A DNA stretch of 64,000 nucleotides from Micromonospora sp. WMMD1082 (GCF_029626175.1 NZ_JARUBM010000002.1:7172501-7236500), one strand, 5' to 3'. Positions 9,148 through 17,167 are shown, counted from the first letter of the stretch. The notes: generated from the letters alone by a model not told the origin. Translations and numbers: made by a program.

Positions 9148-10272
9148 TCAGCGGCGGATGCCCGCCCAGTCATGGTGTCGGCGCACCGTCGACAGGATGA
9201 AGTTCACCACCAGGCGGGACGTGTCGGTGACCTGGTAGTCGGCCGGGCAGGGCACGCCCGCCACCGCCACCTGGTCGATCGCCACCCGCACCGCCTCGAC
9301 GACTCCCTCGCGGTCCAGGCCCGTCATGATGATGCCGCCGGCATCGAGCGCCTCCGGACGCTCCATCGACTCGCGCAGGGTCACCGCCGGGAAGCCGAGG
9401 ATCGCCGCCTCCTCGCTGATGGTGCCACTGTCGGAGAGGACACACCGGGCGCGGGTCTGCAGGCGTACGTAGTCGAAGAACCCGAACGGCTCGTGGAAGG
9501 CGATGCCGTCCAGGTCGGTCCCGTCGTCGGTCAGCGACTCCAGCCGCTTGCGGGTGCGCGGGTGGGTGGAGACCAGCACCGGGAGTCCCCACTCGGCGCG
9601 GACGGCGCGCAGGCAGTCGAGCAGCCGCCGCAACCGGGCCGGATCGTCCACGTTCTCCTCCCGGTGGGCGCTGACCACGAAGTAGCCACCGGGATCCAGC
9701 TCCAGTTGGCGCAGGATGGACGACGCCTCGATCTGCGGCCGGTAGTGATCGAGCACCTCCCGCATCGGCGAACCGGTGTGCAGGATCCGCCGTGGATGCA
9801 AACCCTCGGCGAGCAGGTTCCGCCGGGCGTGCTCGCTGTAGACGAGGTTGAAGTCGGCGACGTGGTCGACGAGGCGGCGATTGGTCTCCTCCGGCACGTT
9901 GAGGTCGAAGCACCGGTTGCCCGCCTCCATGTGGTAGACCGGCACCCGCATCCGTCGCGCCATCACCGCCGCGATGGCGCTGTTGGTGTCGCCGAGCACG
10001 AGCAACGCGTCCGGCCGCAGCTCGCGGATGGCCTCCTCCACGCCGACGAGGACCCCGCCGAGCACCCGCCCCAGCGAGGACGTATCCACCCGGAGAAAGC
10101 GATCGGGCTCCCGAATGCGCATCTCGGTGAAGAACACGTCGGACAGGGAACGGTCCCAGTTCTGTCCCGTGTGCACGAGCACATGTTCGACCGTCCGGTC
10201 CAACCGATCCGTGATCCGGGACAACCGGATGATCTCCGGCCGCGTCCCCACCACGGTCATGACCCGCGTCAT
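9148..10272 (-). CDS. wecB: non-hydrolysing UDP-GlcNAc 2-epimerase family (WecB/FnlC-like)
   Basis: A 374-residue epimerase. Visible family landmarks are VVGTRPEIIRLSRI at the N-terminus, HTGQNWD, GDTNSAIAAVMARRM, YHMEAGNRC, PEETNRRLVDHVAD, VSAHREENVD, and SDSGTISEEAAILGFPAVTLR near the C-terminus. WecB enzymes interconvert UDP-GlcNAc and UDP-ManNAc. FnlC-type relatives invert C2 of UDP-2-acetamido-2,6-dideoxy-L-talose to give UDP-L-FucNAc. The second role fits the divergent FnlA-type gene at 10501. The ATG at 10272 follows AAGGGTGG by about 5 nt. Earlier in-frame codons up to 10329 lack the conserved start of the family. Confidence 0.92.
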   Translation of the reverse strand: MTRVMTVVGTRPEIIRLSRITDRLDRTVEHVLVHTGQNWDRSLSDVFFTEMRIREPDRFLRVDTSSLGRVLGGVLVGVEEAIRELRPDALLVLGDTNSAIAAVMARRMRVPVYHMEAGNRCFDLNVPEETNRRLVDHVADFNLVYSEHARRNLLAEGLHPRRILHTGSPMREVLDHYRPQIEASSILRQLELDPGGYFVVSAHREENVDDPARLRRLLDCLRAVRAEWGLPVLVSTHPRTRKRLESLTDDGTDLDGIAFHEPFGFFDYVRLQTRARCVLSDSGTISEEAAILGFPAVTLRESMERPEALDAGGIIMTGLDREGVVEAVRVAIDQVAVAGVPCPADYQVTDTSRLVVNFILSTVRRHHDWAGIRR

Positions 10273-10500
10273 CGCCCCACCCTTCGCACGGCCGGCCCGA
10301 CAACGCGCCGGCAACGGACCGGTGTTCAACGAGCAGAACCAGTGGACGGTGACGCGGAGAATGCGCGAACAATTGTCACCTTATTGATTCACCGGTCGAT
10401 TCTGCGTTTGCCACCACCTCATCACTTGTCGAGTTGTAGGGTCCGATTCGACGCGAACCAACAACTCCCCCTGAGAACAGCGGGAAAGACAGGAGGAGAT
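10273..10500. promoter_or_regulatory. divergent promoter region between epimerase and FnlA-type genes
   Basis: This 228-bp gap is richer in A/T (for example around 10370-10440) than the flanking genes. It must hold promoters for both directions. GTTGTAGGGTCC near 10435 contains a TAGGGT that could be a rightward -10. The next start has AGGAGG at 10491-10496. Confidence 0.45.
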
Positions 10501-11550
10501 GTGACTTCCTCACTATCCGGCCGCCATTTCCTGATCACCGGCGGCACCGGCTCCTTCGGGCAGACGATGGTTTCCCGACTGCTCGACGCCGGCGCCGCCG
10601 AGGTGCGCGTACTCAGTCGGGACGAGTCCAAGCAGGACGCCATGCGGCACCGGCTGCGCGACGACCGGGTGCGCTACTACGTGGGGGACGTCCGGGACTT
10701 CGACAGCGTGGTCAAGGCCGCCCGGGGCGTCGAGTTCGTCTTTCACGCGGCGGCCCTCAAGCAGGTGCCGTCCTGCGAGTTCTTCCCGCTGGAGGCGGTA
10801 CGGACCAACGTGCTCGGCAGCGCCAACGTGGTCGACGCCTGCGAGCGCAACGGCGTCGAGACCCTGGTGCTGCTCAGCACCGACAAGGCCGTCTACCCGG
10901 TCAACGCCATGGGCATGACCAAGGCGCTGATGGAGAAGGTCGCCCAGGCGCACGCACGGAACAATCCCTCGGCCCGGACCCGGGTCTGCTGCGTCCGCTA
11001 CGGCAACGTCATGTACTCCCGGGGCTCGGTCATCCCGCTGTTCATCGAGCAGATCCGCAACGGCGTCGCGCCCACGGTGACCGAACCGACGATGACCCGG
11101 TTCCTCATGTCACTGGGCCAGTCGGTGGAACTGGTCGAGCACGCGTTCCGGCACGGCCAGCCCGGCGACATCTTCATCCGTAAGGCCGGCGCCTGCACCA
11201 TCGGCGATCTCGCCACCGCACTGTGCAACCTGTTCGGCGCGCCGGCCAAGTTCGAGGTCCTCGGCATCCGGCACGGCGAGAAGCTGTACGAGACGCTGGC
11301 CAGCCGGGAGGACCTGGCCCGGGCCGAGGACTTCGGTGACTTCCTACGGGTGCCGATCGACAGCCGCGACCTCAACTACGCCCTGTACTTCGACGAGGGC
11401 GACACCCGCCAGGAGCACGTCGGGGACTACCACTCGCACAACGCCCGTCGGCTGGACGTACCGGAGATCATGTCACTGCTGCTGACCCTGCCGGAGATCC
11501 GCGCGCAGCTCGACGGCATCGAGCAGCCGACCGCGATCCGCGGCGCGTGA
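10501..11550 (+). CDS. fnlA: UDP-GlcNAc 4,6-dehydratase/5-epimerase, FnlA/CapE/WbjB type
   Basis: A 349-residue soluble SDR enzyme. It has the NAD-binding FLITGGTGSFGQTMVSRLL, HAAALKQVPSCEFFP, the TDK motif in LLSTDKAVYPVNAMGMTKALME (the SDR Tyr position is Met), CVRYGNVMYSRGSVIPLF and GIRHGEKLYETL. This set marks inverting dehydratases that make the L-sugar intermediates of FucNAc, QuiNAc or pseudaminic-type routes. A 2-epimerase and an RmlD-like reductase nearby favour UDP-L-FucNAc. The GTG at 10501 is preceded by AGGAGG with 4 nt spacing. It overlaps the next gene by 4 nt. A pseudaminic-acid PseB role is less likely because no PseC/PseI partner is seen. Confidence 0.9.
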   Translation: MTSSLSGRHFLITGGTGSFGQTMVSRLLDAGAAEVRVLSRDESKQDAMRHRLRDDRVRYYVGDVRDFDSVVKAARGVEFVFHAAALKQVPSCEFFPLEAVRTNVLGSANVVDACERNGVETLVLLSTDKAVYPVNAMGMTKALMEKVAQAHARNNPSARTRVCCVRYGNVMYSRGSVIPLFIEQIRNGVAPTVTEPTMTRFLMSLGQSVELVEHAFRHGQPGDIFIRKAGACTIGDLATALCNLFGAPAKFEVLGIRHGEKLYETLASREDLARAEDFGDFLRVPIDSRDLNYALYFDEGDTRQEHVGDYHSHNARRLDVPEIMSLLLTLPEIRAQLDGIEQPTAIRGA

Positions 11551-12857
11551 CCGGGCCAGGCGCGCCGGCCGTCAACCCGGCGGCGACGCGGGTCGCGCTG
11601 GTCAGCCAGTTCTTCCCACCGGAGCCGGTACCCATACCGCTGGGCCTCACCCGCTGTCTGCGCCGGCAGGGCTACGTGGTGGACGTGCTGACCGGGGTGC
11701 CGAACTACCCGACCGGGATCGTCCACCCGGGCTACCCGCACCGGCGGCGCACGGTCGACGGCGTCGACGGCGTCCGGGTGCTGCGCACCCCGCTGCACCC
11801 GAGCCACGACCGCTCCGCCGTCGGTCGCGCCGCCAACTATCTGAGCTGGGCGGCGTCCTCGACCCTGCTGGGGTCACCGCTAATGCGTACCGCCGATGTG
11901 GCGCTGGTCTACTCCTCGCCGGCGACCGCGGCCTCCGCCGCGCTGGCGGCCCGGCTGCGCTGGGGAGTCCCGTACGTGCTGATGGTGATGGACCTCTGGC
12001 CCGACTCGGTCTTCGCCACCGGGTTTCTCACCCGAGGTATCGCCCACCGGGCCGCGGAAGCGACGCTACGCCGGTTCACCGACCTGACCTACCGCTGGGC
12101 CGACCACGTCACCGTCCCCTCCCCCGGCCTGCGCGACATCGTCGTGGCGCGCGGCGTGCCCGCCGAGAAGGTGTCGGTGATCTACAACTGGGCGGACGAG
12201 AAGCTCATGCAGCCGACCGAGCCCGATCCTCACCTCCGATCGCGCCTGGGCCTGACCCCCGACGACTTCATGCTGATGTACGGCGGGAACCACGGTCCGG
12301 CGCAGGACCTCGGTGTGGCGATCGCGGCCATGGATCGGCTCCGCGACCTGACCGACGTCCATCTGGTACTGGTCGGCGACGGGGTGAGCCGGCCGGCCCT
12401 CCGTGCCCGGGCCGAGGGGCTTGGCCTCCGCACGGTCCACTTCGTCGACCCGGTCGCACCGGAGCAGATGGCCGCCGTGATGGCTGCCGCCGACATCCAG
12501 CTCGTCTGTCTCGCCGACGAGCCGCTGTTCCAGATCACCATGCCGAGCAAGGTGCAGACCATCCTCGCGTGCGGCCAACCGGTCCTCTCCTGCGCCCCGG
12601 GAGACGCGGCCCGGGCGGTACGCGACGCGGGTGCCGGATTCACCTCCCCACCGGGCGATCCGCAGCAACTGGCCGAGACGGTCCGGCTGGCCCACGCCAC
12701 CCCACGCTCCCGCCTGCGGGCCATGGGACGGGCCGGCCTCGACCACTACCGACTCCTCATGAGCGAGGGGGCCAACGCCCCGGCCCTCGCCGAACTGCTG
12801 GCCGACGCCGCCGCGAAGGGCCGCCGGCGACCGCACGGAAAACAGGAGCGACGATGA
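11547..12857 (+). CDS. GT4-family glycosyltransferase, WbuB-like
   Basis: A 436-residue GT-B enzyme. The N-terminal domain begins VALVSQFFPPEPVPIPLGL and carries PNYPTG and VLMVMDLWPDS, all typical of WbuB/FnlD-like transferases found with FucNAc genes. The C-terminal nucleotide-sugar domain has YGGNHGPAQDL, LVGDGVSRPAL, and the EX7E-like region around FQITMPSKVQTILACGQPVL. It probably moves L-FucNAc (or the sugar made next door) onto a lipid-linked acceptor. Its GTG start overlaps the fnlA stop (GTGA) and its stop overlaps the next ATG, so the three genes form a tightly coupled operon. Confidence 0.88.
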   Translation: MTGPGAPAVNPAATRVALVSQFFPPEPVPIPLGLTRCLRRQGYVVDVLTGVPNYPTGIVHPGYPHRRRTVDGVDGVRVLRTPLHPSHDRSAVGRAANYLSWAASSTLLGSPLMRTADVALVYSSPATAASAALAARLRWGVPYVLMVMDLWPDSVFATGFLTRGIAHRAAEATLRRFTDLTYRWADHVTVPSPGLRDIVVARGVPAEKVSVIYNWADEKLMQPTEPDPHLRSRLGLTPDDFMLMYGGNHGPAQDLGVAIAAMDRLRDLTDVHLVLVGDGVSRPALRARAEGLGLRTVHFVDPVAPEQMAAVMAAADIQLVCLADEPLFQITMPSKVQTILACGQPVLSCAPGDAARAVRDAGAGFTSPPGDPQQLAETVRLAHATPRSRLRAMGRAGLDHYRLLMSEGANAPALAELLADAAAKGRRRPHGKQERR

Positions 12858-13729
12858 GCCGACGCGTACTCGTCCTGGGCGCCACCGGGATGCTCGGCCA
12901 CACCCTCATGCGGGAACTGCTCGACGCCCCCGGCGTCGAGGTGCGCGGCGCCGCGCGCGGCGCGGCCGGCCTGCCGCCCGAGGTGGCCGGACGGGTCACC
13001 ACCGGCGTGGACATCCTCGACCCGGGACGGGTGGGCCGGCTGCTCGACGAGGTCGGGCCCGACGTGGTGGTCAACTGCGTGGGCGTGATCAAGCAACGAC
13101 CCGAGGTCCAGGACGCGGTGCACACCGTCACGGTCAACGCACTGTTCCCGCACCAGCTGGCCGAGGAGTGCGGGCGCCGCGACGCCCGCCTCGTACACGT
13201 CAGCACCGACTGCGTCTTCTCCGGCGACCGGGGTGGCTACGTGGAGACCGACATCCCCGACCCGCCGGACCTGTACGGCCGGTCGAAGCTGCTCGGTGAG
13301 GTCCACCGCGCACCGGCACTGACGCTGCGCACCTCGATCATCGGGCACGAGCTGACCGGCCACCGGTCCCTCGTGGACTGGTTCCTGTCGCAGAACTCCG
13401 TCGTGTCGGGCTACACCAAGGCGATCTACAGCGGCGTCACCACGGTCGAGTTCGCCCGGCTGCTGCGGTCGGTCGTCCTGCCCCGCGAGGACCTCGGTGG
13501 CCTGTACCACGTGGCGGCGTCCCCGATCTCGAAGTACGAACTGCTGAAACTGGTCGCGGACGCGTACGGCTGGGCCGGGCGGATCGTGCCGCACGACAGC
13601 TTCGTCTGCGACCGTTCCATGTCGGCCGAGGCGCTGGCGGGAGCGACCGGCTACCGCCCCCCCGCCTGGCCGGAGATGATCGCCCAGCTTCACGGCGCTG
13701 CCACCCGGTGGGGGATCCGGTCGTCATAG
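12854..13729 (+). CDS. RmlD-like SDR sugar reductase
   Basis: A 291-residue extended SDR related to dTDP-4-dehydrorhamnose reductase. It has the dinucleotide-binding VLVLGATGMLGHTLM, VNCVGVIKQ, VHVSTDCVFSGDRGGY, the catalytic YxxxK in LYGRSKLLGE, and LRTSIIGHEL. In this operon it is the obvious candidate for reducing the 4-keto group of the FnlA product before or after C2 epimerisation, the step done by FnlB/CapF elsewhere. It lacks the C-terminal cupin of CapF. AGGAGCG precedes the ATG, which overlaps the upstream TGA. A role in making a rhamnose- or talose-type sugar is the alternative. Confidence 0.83.
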   Translation: MSRRVLVLGATGMLGHTLMRELLDAPGVEVRGAARGAAGLPPEVAGRVTTGVDILDPGRVGRLLDEVGPDVVVNCVGVIKQRPEVQDAVHTVTVNALFPHQLAEECGRRDARLVHVSTDCVFSGDRGGYVETDIPDPPDLYGRSKLLGEVHRAPALTLRTSIIGHELTGHRSLVDWFLSQNSVVSGYTKAIYSGVTTVEFARLLRSVVLPREDLGGLYHVAASPISKYELLKLVADAYGWAGRIVPHDSFVCDRSMSAEALAGATGYRPPAWPEMIAQLHGAATRWGIRSS

Positions 13730-13833
13730 GTGGCGTGGGACCGCTCGATCAGCCGCAGGGCGATCGAACGGTGGAACTGTGATCTGGCGGCGCGGGCCAA
13801 GCGGAATACGACTCCGACCCTGAAGTCGGTCAT
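13690..13833 (-). CDS. possible 47-residue micro-protein, third gene of module A operon
   Basis: A short basic, Arg-rich frame (MTDFRVGVVFRLARAARS start). Its ATG overlaps the stop of the upstream micro-gene by 4 nt (ATGA), the only real evidence that it is translated. Its last 40 nt lie under the end of the convergent reductase gene. It has no Cys. Module B also has three coupled micro-genes, which slightly supports this one. Confidence 0.4.
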   Translation of the reverse strand: MTDFRVGVVFRLARAARSQFHRSIALRLIERSHATYDDRIPHRVAAP

Positions 13834-14048
13834 CGTAGCCAGCCCATGAACCGGCGGTGCAGCGTGCCGGCGGTGGACCAGCTCAGGTCGTCGCTCGCCG
13901 CGACCAGGCACGCGCCCATGTAGAGCGCCAGGGACACGGGGGCCTGGTCGTACTCGGTGCGCAGCTCGATGCGGCGTCGAGCGCAGGGCCAAGGACGGTC
14001 GCACCCGGCACAGATCCAGGTGGGCATGACCGGGCCGTGGTTTGTCAT
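13830..14048 (-). CDS. 72-residue Cys-motif micro-protein, module A
   Basis: Starts MTNHGPVMPTWICAGCDRPW and carries CAGCDRPWPC (C-x2-C-x5-C) near the N-terminus. This is followed by TEYDQAPVSLALYMGACLVAA and a Trp-rich end (LHRRFMGWLR). I recall very similar small proteins in other Micromonosporaceae next to XRE regulators. GGAGG lies 4 nt before the ATG, which overlaps the upstream gene's stop (ATGA). The three cysteines could bind a metal, but a fourth ligand is not obvious. No function is known to me. It is divergent from the XRE gene at 14368. Confidence 0.75.
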   Translation of the reverse strand: MTNHGPVMPTWICAGCDRPWPCARRRIELRTEYDQAPVSLALYMGACLVAASDDLSWSTAGTLHRRFMGWLR

Positions 14049-14227
14049 GACGCCTCCTGCGGCCAGTGCCCGCGATTGATCGGGACTCGGTGGCGCCGCC
14101 GGCAAGGCAGCTCTGCACCGCAGCGGCACACCCTGCGCCACCGCGCCCAGCTCCAGACGGGGCGGTGACGGCGGGCAAGCGTGAGAGCGGTGACTACGAC
14201 GTAGGTGTCATAGGTCGTCTTCTCCAT
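14045..14227 (-). CDS. 60-residue Cys-motif micro-protein, first gene of module A operon
   Basis: A very basic protein (many Arg, several Trp) with CRCGAELPC (C-x-C-x5-C) in its middle, after an N-terminal helix MEKTTYDTYVVVTALTLA. AGGGGGA sits about 5 nt before the ATG at 14227. Its TGA overlaps the next ATG by 4 nt. Similar motifs recur in the neighbouring micro-gene and in module B. It could be a small metal- or nucleic-acid-binding protein, but this is a guess from composition. Confidence 0.65.
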   Translation of the reverse strand: MEKTTYDTYVVVTALTLARRHRPVWSWARWRRVCRCGAELPCRRRHRVPINRGHWPQEAS

Positions 14228-14251
14228 CGATTCCCCCTGGTTGGTAACCGG

Positions 14252-14287
14252 GCGATGCCACAGGGCCACGGTGCCACCTGGCATCGC
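14252..14287. promoter_or_regulatory. inverted repeat in the divergent region of module A
   Basis: GCGATGCCA at 14252-14260 and TGGCATCGC at 14279-14287 are perfect complements with an 18-nt spacer. They sit just upstream of the micro-gene operon start and about 80 bp from the XRE gene, so the repeat is a plausible operator. It shares a GATGC/GCATC half-site with the module B palindrome. Confidence 0.5.
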
Positions 14288-14332
14288 GCTCCGCAATATG
14301 CGGACAGCGTTTCAGTCATCGGCGAGTTGCGA

Positions 14333-14361
14333 TTGACCTTCACGGTGGCAAACCAGAGAAT
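14333..14361 (+). promoter_or_regulatory. promoter for leaderless XRE gene, module A
   Basis: TTGACC (14333-14338), a 17-nt spacer and GAGAAT (14356-14361) precede the GTG at 14368 by 6 nt. Transcription would start at the start codon. No ribosome binding site is present, which agrees. Confidence 0.6.
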
Positions 14362-14367
14362 GTGGAC

Positions 14368-15234
14368 GTGACCAGACGTAACAGCCCGACCGTGAAGCGT
14401 CGCCGGCTCGCGCTTACCTTGCGCAAGCTCCGTGAGCAGACCGGCTTGTCGTCAGCGGAGGCCGCGCGACGGGTGGACCACGACGCCAGTTGGCTGAGCC
14501 GGATCGAGATAGCCGAAGTGCGGCCTCATCCCAACGACGTGCGGGCACTGCTCACGCTGTACGGGGTGGCCGGTGAGGAAGCCGAGGCCGTCATCGAGGT
14601 GGCGCGGCAGGCGAAACAGCGCGGCTGGTGGCAGCAGTACAGCGACGTCCTCCCAGGCTGGTTCGCCACCTACGTCGGCATGGAGTCCGAGGCGTCGGTG
14701 ATCCGCTCGTACCAATGCCAGATGATCCCCGGCCTGCTCCAGACGGAGGATTACGCCCGAGCCGCCTTCCGGGGCGCACCTGTGCCGATGCGGGACGAGG
14801 AGGTGGAACGCCAGGTAGCGCTCCGCATGGAACGTCAGGCCATCCTCGGCAGTGCCGGCCAACCGACCCTCCGCGTGATCCTCGATGAAGGCGCGGTGCG
14901 CCGCGCCGTCGGCGGGCCGGACGTCCTACGTGCCCAGATAACCCGTCTGCTGGAGGAGTCCAGCCGATCTCGCCTACAGATCCAGGTGTTGCCGTTCGGG
15001 GCGGGGACCGGGTTCGACGGCAGCTTCGTCATCCTGGACTTCCCGCCGCTGCCCGCCCCGTACCCGGATGCCGTTGAGGACCGCTTGGTCTACGTCGATA
15101 CTCTGACCGGTGCCCTGTACCTGGAGGCACCGGCCGAGGTTGCCGGGTACGCTGCTGCGTTCGAACAACTCGCCGCCAACGCGCTATCGCCGTCAGAGTC
15201 GCGAGATACGCTCCGTAAGCTCGCCGTGGAGTAG
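14368..15234 (+). CDS. XRE-family regulator with DUF5753 domain, module A
   Basis: A 288-residue protein. The N-terminal helix-turn-helix spans about residues 10-65 (LALTLRKLREQTGLSSAEAA, SWLSRIEIAEVRPHPNDVRALL). The C-terminal DUF5753 domain (about 95-280) shows the family landmarks AKQRGWW, IPGLLQTEDYARA, RQAIL, LRVILDEGAVRR, IQVLPFGAG and SFVILDFPP. Such proteins pair with DUF397 partners, for example WhiJ and Scr1 systems in Streptomyces coelicolor, and influence development or antibiotic production. The GTG at 14368 is chosen because a promoter ends 6 nt before it; GTG 14362 is possible. The DUF397 gene follows 22 nt later. Confidence 0.93.
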   Translation: MTRRNSPTVKRRRLALTLRKLREQTGLSSAEAARRVDHDASWLSRIEIAEVRPHPNDVRALLTLYGVAGEEAEAVIEVARQAKQRGWWQQYSDVLPGWFATYVGMESEASVIRSYQCQMIPGLLQTEDYARAAFRGAPVPMRDEEVERQVALRMERQAILGSAGQPTLRVILDEGAVRRAVGGPDVLRAQITRLLEESSRSRLQIQVLPFGAGTGFDGSFVILDFPPLPAPYPDAVEDRLVYVDTLTGALYLEAPAEVAGYAAAFEQLAANALSPSESRDTLRKLAVE

Positions 15235-15256
15235 GCGATCAAGAGGGGAGCGTTGC

Positions 15257-15448
15257 GTGGATCTTTCTCGCGCCGAATGGCATAAGAGCACTCGGTCCGG
15301 TTCTTCTGGGGACTGCGTCGAGGTCGCCGGCAACCTGCCGGGCGTGGTGGGCGTACGCGACAGCAAGGAACCGCACGGTCCAGTGCTCACCTTCAGCCCG
15401 ACCGGCTGGTCGGCGTTCGTGAGCGGCGTCAAGAGGCACCGGGGCTGA
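15257..15448 (+). CDS. DUF397 small partner protein, module A
   Basis: A 63-residue DUF397 protein with the full domain pattern: AEWHKSTRSGSSGDCVEVA, VGVRDSKEPHGPVLTF and W.AFV near the end. DUF397 proteins are functional partners of the adjacent XRE-DUF5753 regulator in Streptomyces (Scr2, SCO4542). GAGGGGAG lies 6 nt before the GTG. It shares an operon with the XRE gene and ends just before a terminator hairpin. Confidence 0.93.
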   Translation: MDLSRAEWHKSTRSGSSGDCVEVAGNLPGVVGVRDSKEPHGPVLTFSPTGWSAFVSGVKRHRG

Positions 15449-15455
15449 ACGCGCG

Positions 15456-15489
15456 TCGGGGTCGTCGGCCCGTAGGCCAGCGACCCCGA
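15456..15489. terminator. bidirectional terminator hairpin
   Basis: TCGGGGTCG (15456-15464) pairs with CGACCCCGA (15481-15489). Inside, GGCC/GGCC forms a second 4-bp stem with a CGTA loop. It lies between the convergent ends of DUF397 and the Wzy-like gene. Confidence 0.8.
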
Positions 15490-15500
15490 ACCACAGTCGG

Positions 15501-17015
15501 TCAGCGATTGCTGCGGTGCCGCCCGGCGGAGCGCTGAGGCTGGTCCACCCGCCACCGGTCGCCGCCGCTGCCAGCAACGACTCCGCCAGCCGGGTCTCCC
15601 AGCCGGCGGACGACCCAACCCACGGCGAGGACCAGCGCCGCCAGGACGAGCAGGCGGCCACCGGTGCGGGCGACGTAGGTGAAGCTGCCGACCCAGACAA
15701 GGTCGAACATGCCGACGGCCGCGAGCACCGACGCGACGTACGCGCTGAGCCGCGCGGGCGTGGTCAGCGGACGCGACGCGGCACGGGCGTACAGCCGGTC
15801 GACGGCGCGCACGACGAGCCCGGCGACGGGGATCATCAGTGCCAGGCCCCACAGTCCGAAGTTGTACAGCCACTCGCCCTGCCAGAGCGCCGCCGACGAG
15901 TGCTCCGTCCCGGCCAGGTCGGGTCGGAGCAGCGGCACCAGGTCGGCACCGAAGCCGACCGGCTTGTCGGGCCACAGGGCGCGCGGGATCAGGGCGACGG
16001 CGGAGTTCAGGAAGGTCTGTCCCCAGGCGGGGGCCAGCAGTCCCGCAGCGTCGAGCCGCACCAGTTCGGCGAACGAGTAGATCGGGCTGACCGCCGAGCC
16101 GAAGCCGTCCTGATCGACGGCGGACGAAGGTCCGGTGGCACGCAGCCCGGCCAGGAACAGCAGAACCGGCCCGGCCCCGAGGAACACCAACGATTTCATC
16201 ACGCGGCGGTGCTCTCCGTCGGCCATGACGACGAGCAGTGCCAGTGCCAGGCTGCCGATGACGATGCGCCCGAACCCGTTGAACAGGTACAGGAAGTAGA
16301 CGACGAAGGCGAGCCCGGCGAGCGCCCCGCTGAGCGCCCGCCACCGCCCTGCCGGCCCCCGTAGCAGCCCCACCGTCACCAGCAGGACCCCGACGAAGCC
16401 GGCCGAGTCGACCAGAGGCAACCGCTGGGGTACCACGAGCGAGATGGTCACCGCGAGTGCGAGCAGGACGCAGCCGTACCGCACTGCCCAGCCCGCCGTC
16501 CTACCGTCCGCCCGCGCCGCGTCCGGGACGAGACGGGGTGCCGGCCATCGTCGCCAAAAGATCATCCAGGTGAGGACCTGTCCGAAGTAGCAGGTCGCCG
16601 CGACGCTCAGGAACGGCAGGCCGGGGTCGGTCACCGCCGCCTGCCGCACGTGGTAGAGGCAGCCGAAACCGACGAAGACGGCCGAGGCAAGAGCGTAGAC
16701 GCCGACCGCGGTGATCCGGGGGCCGCCGTGGTGCCAGAACACCCAGGCGCCGAAGGCGATCGAGAGCAGGCTCAGCGCCAGGACTGCGTCCTGTCCCCAA
16801 CTGTCCGGCGTCCCGAGATCAATGAGGAGGCCGACGGCGCCGAGCCCCAGCCAGCACAGCGCGATCGCCGTATGCCGGGCGCCGGAGAGCCCATGGTCGC
16901 TCGCCACCCGCCGGCGGACGCCGGACTGGTTCGGGACCGCGCCACCACCAACGGGTGACGGTCTGCCGTGGTACGCCGCGCGCTCAAGGACCGGTACGCC
17001 GGTCGATGCCTTCAT
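15501..17015 (-). CDS. wzy: Wzy-like O-antigen/capsule repeat-unit polymerase
   Basis: A 504-residue integral membrane protein with roughly 12 hydrophobic segments and a large loop after about residue 290. The loop contains FLNSAVALIPRALWPDKPVG, the IPR-x-lWPdKP signature seen in oligosaccharide repeat-unit polymerases. In the Wzx/Wzy route such proteins join flipped lipid-linked repeats on the outer face of the membrane. A Wzx-like flippase is at 18460. The ATG at 17015 has only a weak ribosome site; internal starts are possible. The last 30 residues are Arg-rich and cytoplasmic. Polymerases diverge greatly, so the call rests on topology, motif and context. Confidence 0.78.
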   Translation of the reverse strand: MKASTGVPVLERAAYHGRPSPVGGGAVPNQSGVRRRVASDHGLSGARHTAIALCWLGLGAVGLLIDLGTPDSWGQDAVLALSLLSIAFGAWVFWHHGGPRITAVGVYALASAVFVGFGCLYHVRQAAVTDPGLPFLSVAATCYFGQVLTWMIFWRRWPAPRLVPDAARADGRTAGWAVRYGCVLLALAVTISLVVPQRLPLVDSAGFVGVLLVTVGLLRGPAGRWRALSGALAGLAFVVYFLYLFNGFGRIVIGSLALALLVVMADGEHRRVMKSLVFLGAGPVLLFLAGLRATGPSSAVDQDGFGSAVSPIYSFAELVRLDAAGLLAPAWGQTFLNSAVALIPRALWPDKPVGFGADLVPLLRPDLAGTEHSSAALWQGEWLYNFGLWGLALMIPVAGLVVRAVDRLYARAASRPLTTPARLSAYVASVLAAVGMFDLVWVGSFTYVARTGGRLLVLAALVLAVGWVVRRLGDPAGGVVAGSGGDRWRVDQPQRSAGRHRSNR

Positions 17016-17133
17016 AAAGTGACAGCCTATGCGAGAAGGGCGGATCGGAAGCCCGAATCGGACTTACTCCGACTGCATTTTTCGGCGTCACCCGGGCCTC
17101 CGCCGCTCGTTATTAACGTGTCATCCGGTTAGC

Positions 17134-17162
17134 GGGACATGCGGCAGGCAGAGGGATAGATA
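17134..17162 (+). promoter_or_regulatory. candidate promoter of the GT4 gene
   Basis: GGGACA (17134-17139), a 17-nt spacer and TAGATA (17157-17162) end 5 nt before the GTG at 17168. The gene has no close ribosome site, so a leaderless mRNA is likely. Confidence 0.45.
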
Positions 17163-17167
17163 CCGGC

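Noticed and set aside
10273-10500. Riboswitch upstream of the FnlA-type gene
   Set aside because: No convincing stem-rich conserved core was found; the gap is better read as a divergent promoter region.
13690-15448. XRE genes as parts of a prophage
   Set aside because: DUF5753/DUF397 pairs are chromosomal actinomycete regulators; no integrase, att repeats or phage structural genes are present.
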